From CAZFMJ01 sp964520045 (lineage in GTDB: Bacteria > Elusimicrobiota > Elusimicrobia > Elusimicrobiales > CAZFMJ01): a DNA stretch of 43,698 nucleotides. Position numbers and translations under genes: made by a program. The stretch is taken from contig CAZFMJ010000019.1 in NCBI GenBank assembly GCA_964520045.1, positions 1 through 43,698 of the forward strand, given 5' to 3'. Positions 39,992 through 43,698 of this stretch are shown in pieces. Numbering within the stretch: position 1 is the stretch's first letter; each line of letters begins with the position of its first letter. Below the pieces are notes generated by a model. The model was not told the DNA's origin and searched no databases. It saw only the letters and a list, made by a program, of their open reading frames with translations.

Positions 39992-40996
39992 ATGAAAAAG
40001 CATTCCGGCGCAATCTGGATTTTGGCGGTTTTTTTAGGATTAACAGCGTTAGTTTCAGTTCCGGAAAACGCGGTCAATACGGCGGCTAAACAGCTTTCCG
40101 CCGGATCCGGCGAAGAAAAGGAAAACGACAATACGATAATGCGCTATACCCTGGCGCATAAATTCATAGGCGGCCACAAATACAGCGCAAAAATCTCCTC
40201 AAAACAGAATCCGGCCGTAATTGGTTATGTCTCAAACGGCGGACTTGACGCCGACATGAAACGCTACTTCCGTTTTTACGAAACCGCCATGGAAAACGCC
40301 GATCCGGCGCGGGTGGAAATACGGATACATTTGATAGCCGACTGGAAAGACAATGTCGGGGGACAGGTAAACACTTTGGATTTCGGAACGCACATCATGA
40401 TAGGAAAAAACACCAGCCTGGCGGCTTTTAAAAGCGCGCTGTTCCATGAGCTGGGGCATTTCATATTTATCCGGTATGAGAAGGAATATTCCCCCACGAT
40501 ACACAATTTCTGGACCCTTTACGCGAAATACCAGAGAGGCAGGGAAAGCGGCGCCGATTCCGGAGATTTTCAAAAGCTTGAAAACGAAATCGGCGTTCTG
40601 GCGGACGCGTATAAAAAATCCGCCCTGCATCTTCATGAACTCTTTGCCGACTGCGTAAGCGCGGCCGTCACGAAAAATCCGGCGATAGCGAATTTCCGAA
40701 ATCTCGCCGAAAACGATTCAGACCCTTTTAAATATTCAAGTTCGAACATGCTGTTCCTGCATCAGGAACACGCAATAATGGATCCCATGCGCGGGCATAT
40801 ATGGCAGAATCACATAAAAAAATCTCTCAACAATGACCACGCTTTAAGCAGGATACTCGCCAAACTGCTCAATGTCCTGTCTATCGACGCTTGCCAAAGG
40901 TACCCCGGTTATAAAAAGGATCCGGATGCGGCAAAACGCACGACCTCCTATACCGACAATGTCCGCCTTATAAACGAATTTGAAAAATCCCTGTAA
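39992..40996 (+). CDS. Secreted HExxH-type metalloprotease-like protein, paralogue 2
   Basis: 334 residues. A signal peptide or anchor (IWILAVFLGLTALVSVP) is followed by a mature part with SALFHELGHFIFIRY (HELGH at 152-156) and LHELFADCVSAAVTKNP near 215. The later segment MDPMRGHIWQNHIKKSLN aligns with the paralogue's NPARAYFWQKYLKHG. The start has a GCGGGGG ribosome binding site and a structured leader. The pair probably arose by duplication and inversion, or are divergent members of a family with different targets. Residues 35-50 (SAGSGEEKENDN) look like a propeptide or linker. No inhibitor or substrate gene is adjacent. Confidence 0.75.
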   Translation: MKKHSGAIWILAVFLGLTALVSVPENAVNTAAKQLSAGSGEEKENDNTIMRYTLAHKFIGGHKYSAKISSKQNPAVIGYVSNGGLDADMKRYFRFYETAMENADPARVEIRIHLIADWKDNVGGQVNTLDFGTHIMIGKNTSLAAFKSALFHELGHFIFIRYEKEYSPTIHNFWTLYAKYQRGRESGADSGDFQKLENEIGVLADAYKKSALHLHELFADCVSAAVTKNPAIANFRNLAENDSDPFKYSSSNMLFLHQEHAIMDPMRGHIWQNHIKKSLNNDHALSRILAKLLNVLSIDACQRYPGYKKDPDAAKRTTSYTDNVRLINEFEKSL

Positions 40997-41040
40997 ACCG
41001 GAAGGTAATCCTAAGCGGGCAAAAAAAGCCGAAGGTTTTC

Positions 41041-41649
41041 TTACTGCGAGCGGGGAAGGGTTTTGACGGCGTTGCCCACCATCTCAAGGGTTTCTTGTTT
41101 CAGCGGGTTTTTTGTTATTGACTCCAATACTTTGCCGCCCAGCGCTTTAATACCGGACTTGATGGCATCGGAAGAGGAAAAAGACGTTTTGGAAGTGGAG
41201 CCCTTGCCTTCATTTTCCCATAATACGTTTCCCGTTTTAGCGTCTACCATCTTAAATTTAGCCCTAACTTTCCGGACATTAAGAAACCCCGTGGTCTGAT
41301 AGGCAAATTCCAGCAAATCGCCGTATATCAGCGCGTCGGCGTTTAACGTTTCGCCCAATTTCTGGGGCGTGGCTGAACCAAGCTGTCCGCCATCCGTTAT
41401 GCCCATTTCTTTGAGCTTTGAATCTACATCCGCAAGCGGAAGCGTATTATAGCCCTTTTTTTCATGAATACGCTTATCAAACCAATAGCGCGCCATGGCG
41501 GGCCCGTCCATATCGGTGGTATAATTATTAAACGGCAGCACCGCCACCGCGGAAAGAGAAAGATAAGTTTGTTTAACGTTTTTTTTAGCGGAACACCCCG
41601 CCAAAAGCAGACAGCCGAATATTACCGCCGTTGTTTTCTTAAATATCAT
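41041..41649 (-). CDS. CsgG-fold / DUF799 (GNA1162-like) lipoprotein
   Basis: 202 residues. The signal peptide ends in the lipobox LLAGC (Cys at about residue 19). The mature part has VAVLPFNNYTTDMDGPAMAR, KLGETLNADALIYGDLLEFA and FKMVDAKTGNVLWENEGKG. This alternation is that of CsgG/DUF799-like lipoproteins (GNA1162 family), which form or assist outer-membrane secretion complexes. The C-terminus (TKNPLKQETLEMVGNAVKTL) is helical. The ATG has a GGGG-rich ribosome binding site. It converges with the second metalloprotease gene with no terminator visible between. Confidence 0.78.
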   Translation of the reverse strand: MIFKKTTAVIFGCLLLAGCSAKKNVKQTYLSLSAVAVLPFNNYTTDMDGPAMARYWFDKRIHEKKGYNTLPLADVDSKLKEMGITDGGQLGSATPQKLGETLNADALIYGDLLEFAYQTTGFLNVRKVRAKFKMVDAKTGNVLWENEGKGSTSKTSFSSSDAIKSGIKALGGKVLESITKNPLKQETLEMVGNAVKTLPRSQ

Positions 41650-41854
41650 ACTGGTCCCCGCTAAAATTATATAAATTTAAAAAACCCGGACATAACACTA
41701 AAGACCGGAGGTATATTTACTTTATCAAATAAAACATCTCTTGCCGTCAGTTTTAAAAATTTTCAATCCATCCCCGCCCCATTTTTGGTAATATTTACTA
41801 TAAAATTTACGCTATTATGCGGTAAACCGGTAGGGAGATTATTCCTAATATCTT

Positions 41855-41870
41855 TATAATTGCGCGGAGA
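41855..41870 (+). promoter_or_regulatory. Possible -10 box and ribosome binding site of the YgjP-like gene
   Basis: TATAAT (41855-41860) is followed by GCGGAGA (41864-41870), 6 bases before the ATG at 41877. The leader would be about 10 bases. No good -35 is seen in the AT-rich 41650-41876 interval, which holds no gene. Confidence 0.4.
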
Positions 41871-41876
41871 TACCTT

Positions 41877-42380
41877 ATGCTGAATGATCTTTGCCGGGAC
41901 GTGAAGCATTTTCTTAGCGGGCTCGCCCGCGAACTGCCTGAAATATTCTCCGCGCCCCGCGGGCCCGCCGTTTGCGCTAAGCCGAAAAACCGCAGGGCGG
42001 ACGACCCCGGCTGCGCCGGCCTCGAAACTGCGAAAGATATCATCCGCTCCAGAGTCAGCTACTGGGGCTCGGAGATGGATTTAAAATACGGCAGAGTTTT
42101 CATAAAGGACCAGCGGACCGTGTGGGGCAGCTGCTCCGCCAAAAGGAACCTGAATTTCAACCGGCGGCTGGCCGCCGCTCCGCCGGAAGTACTGGATTAT
42201 GTGGTCATACACGAGCTTTGCCACCTGCGGGAGATGAACCATTCAAAAAGATTTTGGAGTCTGGTGGCCGACGCCTGCCCGGACCATGCGGAACGCAGAA
42301 AATGGCTGCGCGACAACTCAACGGCGCTGAGAACGGCGGAACAGCTGGACAGCGAGACCTCTGGACGGCTAGGCGGCTAG
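41877..42380 (+). CDS. YgjP-like (UPF/M48-type) metallopeptidase
   Basis: 167 residues. The diagnostic stretch is TVWGSCSAKRNLNFNRRLAA, then DYVVIHELCHLREMNHSKRF (HELCH at about 112-116, third His at about 122) and WSLVADACPDHAERRKWL. This WGSC..NL.FN..L pattern with HELxH is that of the YgjP/DUF45 family of cytoplasmic zinc proteins. They are found next to restriction or housekeeping loci; their substrate is unknown. The C-terminal EQLDSETSGRLGG and stop codon are encoded by a CTGGACGGCTAGGCGGCTAG repeat, so the natural end may be shorter. A possible -10 box (41855-41860) and a GCGGAGA precede the start. Confidence 0.88.
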   Translation: MLNDLCRDVKHFLSGLARELPEIFSAPRGPAVCAKPKNRRADDPGCAGLETAKDIIRSRVSYWGSEMDLKYGRVFIKDQRTVWGSCSAKRNLNFNRRLAAAPPEVLDYVVIHELCHLREMNHSKRFWSLVADACPDHAERRKWLRDNSTALRTAEQLDSETSGRLGG

Positions 42381-42385
42381 CCAAC
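42346..42385. repeat. Family C-type repeat at the end of the YgjP gene
   Basis: CTGGACAGCGAGACC and CTGGACGGCTAGGCGGCTAG resemble the sequence at the end of the epimerase gene (10331-10366). Confidence 0.5.
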
Positions 42386-42428
42386 AAGAAAAACAGCAAG
42401 ACGACGGTATAACTATACGGAGAAACTT

Positions 42429-43355
42429 ATGAGCATTGATTCAACAAAAATCATTCTGCACGAAGTCGGACTGCGGGACGGCCTGCAGATGGAAAGCCGG
42501 GTAGTTCCCCTTGAAAAAAAAGCGGAATGGCTGACCTCCCTGCTGGAATCGGGGATGGATATCATCCAGATAGGCTCGTTCGTCCACCCGGTGAAAGTTC
42601 CGCAGATGGCGGATACTGATGAGTTATTCCGCCGGTTCACGGCGGATAAAAAATCCGACGCTGTCCTATCCGGACTCGCGCTCAACGAAAAGGGCGTGGA
42701 GCGGGGGCTTGCCTGCGGAGTTGAAATGTTCTGCATGGGCGTCTCAGCCAGCGAAACCCACAGCCGCAAAAATACCGGCATGGGAACAGAGGAAGCTTTA
42801 AAACGCATTATCGGCATGGCTAAAACAGCGGCAGACGCCGGTAAAAAAACGCAGGTATCCGTCCAATCCGCGTTCGGCTGCGGTTTTGAGGGTCCGATTC
42901 CCGAAGAGCGCGTGCTGAACATAGCGCGAGCCTATGCTGAAGCGGGAATACGCAATATCAGCCTTGCCGACACAGCGGGACACGCTCACCCGTCTCAGGT
43001 GGAACGCCTTTTCGGGGCGGTCTCGGCGCTTGACCCTGAAATAGAATGCGCCTGCCATTTTCACAACACATACGGGCTGGGCATGGCCAATATGTTCGCG
43101 GCCATGCGGGCCGGAGCAACATACTTTGAGACATCCTTCGCAGGCCTCGGCGGCTGCCCTTTTACAAAATCCGCCGCCGGCAACGTGGCCACTGAGGATT
43201 TCGTGCACGTCCTGCAGATGGCGGGTCTGCGCAAAGAAACGGATCTGGACCGGCTTATCGCCGTAGCGCGCGGCGTCGCCTCCCATTTCGCGCGCGATAT
43301 GCAGGGTTTCGTATATAAGACCGGTCCCGCAGGGAGAACTAAAACTGCGGTTTAA
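42429..43355 (+). CDS. mvaB: Hydroxymethylglutaryl-CoA lyase
   Basis: 308 residues. Signatures are HEVGLRDGLQME (catalytic Arg-Asp at about 15-17), SVQSAFGCGFEGPIPEE, LADTAGHAHPSQVERL, the metal-binding HFHNTYGLGMAN (His at about 208 and 210), and GLGGCPFTKSAAGNVATEDF, whose Cys (about 242) is the catalytic acid/base in HMG-CoA lyases. All active-site residues of the family are in place. The usual AFGCPxEG is AFGCGFEG here. The enzyme splits HMG-CoA into acetyl-CoA and acetoacetate, or a close analogue. The ATG has GGAGA at 42419-42423. The CoA-transferase gene starts 15 bases after its stop, so the two form an operon for branched-chain or dicarboxylic acyl-CoA use. Confidence 0.88.
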   Translation: MSIDSTKIILHEVGLRDGLQMESRVVPLEKKAEWLTSLLESGMDIIQIGSFVHPVKVPQMADTDELFRRFTADKKSDAVLSGLALNEKGVERGLACGVEMFCMGVSASETHSRKNTGMGTEEALKRIIGMAKTAADAGKKTQVSVQSAFGCGFEGPIPEERVLNIARAYAEAGIRNISLADTAGHAHPSQVERLFGAVSALDPEIECACHFHNTYGLGMANMFAAMRAGATYFETSFAGLGGCPFTKSAAGNVATEDFVHVLQMAGLRKETDLDRLIAVARGVASHFARDMQGFVYKTGPAGRTKTAV

Positions 43356-43370
43356 TCCAAAGGAGCAGAT

Positions 43371-43698
43371 ATGAACAAACAAATACTTTCAGGAGTGAGA
43401 GTTCTTGATCTTACTAATGTGCTGGCCGGGCCTTTCGCCACTCTGCATCTGGCCCTGCTGGGAGCCGAAGTGATAAAAATTGAAAACCCTAAGGATGGCG
43501 ACCTCGCCCGCAAGCTGGGCGTTCTGCCGGCTTTAAACAACCAGCTCATGGGAACCAGTTTTCTGGCGCAGAACTCCAACAAAAAGTCCGTAACCCTCAA
43601 CACCAAGACTCCGGAGGGGAAGGAAATATTTAAAAAACTGATAAAAACCGCGGATGCGCTGGTGGAAAACTTCCGGCCCGACGTTATGGACCGCCTCG
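43371..43698 (+). CDS. Class III (CaiB/BaiF) CoA-transferase, N-terminal part
   Basis: The frame is open from the ATG at 43371 to the right edge (109 codons). VRVLDLTNVLAGPFATLHLA is followed by LGAEVIKIENPKDGDLAR and NSNKKSVTLNTKTPEGKE, then ADALVENFRPDVMDRL. This order is that of class III CoA-transferases; the catalytic aspartate lies beyond the edge or just after. AAGGAGC (43360-43366) precedes the start. Together with the HMG-CoA lyase gene upstream it would activate a dicarboxylic or branched acid (for example HMG) to its CoA thioester before cleavage. Substrate is inferred from the neighbour only. Confidence 0.9.
   Translation, partial: MNKQILSGVRVLDLTNVLAGPFATLHLALLGAEVIKIENPKDGDLARKLGVLPALNNQLMGTSFLAQNSNKKSVTLNTKTPEGKEIFKKLIKTADALVENFRPDVMDRL

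Overview
The window looks like a metagenome-assembled fragment (there is a 10-N scaffold gap at 7116-7125) from a diderm bacterium. It encodes an ExbB/ExbD/TonB energy-transduction set, PorV/UPF0164-type outer-membrane barrels, several lipoproteins and many signal peptides. The mix of PorV-caspase fusions, XRE regulator style, BatA/MoxR cluster and abundant intergenic palindromes is most like Elusimicrobiota or a neighbouring candidate phylum. That placement is an inference from gene content, not from a marker gene. No rRNA, tRNA or CRISPR array was seen.

Layout. 1-6770 (minus strand): a MoxR ATPase - TPR - DUF58 - BatA/VWA - DUF4159 - VWA cluster, transcribed leftward and running off the left edge. 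7000-10350 (plus): ExbB, ExbD, a TonB/TolA-like protein, a small membrane protein and an NAD-dependent epimerase. 10450-12213 (plus): a compact promoter/43-aa ORF/terminator unit, a secreted protein of unknown function, and a nucleotidyltransferase with a small overlapping partner, toxin-antitoxin-like. 12387-29688 (minus): a seven-gene, ~17 kb putative operon. Its order of transcription is LPP20-like lipoprotein, 14-repeat RCC1 exoprotein with a sorting-domain-like C-terminus, PorV-caspase fusion, 7-repeat Kelch exoprotein with a sorting-domain-like C-terminus, second PorV-caspase fusion, CHASE2-adenylate cyclase, and FecR/CsgG(FlgO)/DUF4384 protein. A divergent XRE regulator (29827-30189) sits at its head. 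30437-35845: a SNF2 helicase with an overlapping zinc-finger partner, and a DinG-type helicase. 35950-41649: Sel1-repeat protein, two TPM-domain proteins, a divergent pair of paralogous HExxH secreted proteins, and a CsgG/DUF799-like lipoprotein. 41877-43698 (plus): YgjP-like metallopeptidase, HMG-CoA lyase and the start of a class III CoA-transferase.

The most interesting locus is the 12.4-29.7 kb operon. Two polypeptides each join a PorV-like barrel, an Ig-like linker and an intact His/Cys caspase domain, and they alternate with two giant beta-propeller exoproteins that share a ZU5-like module and a C-terminal domain resembling type IX secretion sorting domains. In classical type IX secretion, PorV delivers cargo to PorU, a protease of caspase-like fold. 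A PorV-caspase fusion next to cargo-like proteins therefore suggests a one-chain sorting/processing enzyme, with a cyclic-AMP and CsgG/DUF4384 signalling arm downstream. This is a hypothesis from domain order; nothing in the sequence proves it.

The second theme is repetitive DNA. There are several families of imperfect intergenic palindromes. One family (double hairpins around GTCCCATTC/GAATGGGAC) occurs in at least four copies, one of them in frame inside a coding region, and a second, similar-looking palindrome is in frame in the neighbouring gene. Five genes end inside or against such repeats.
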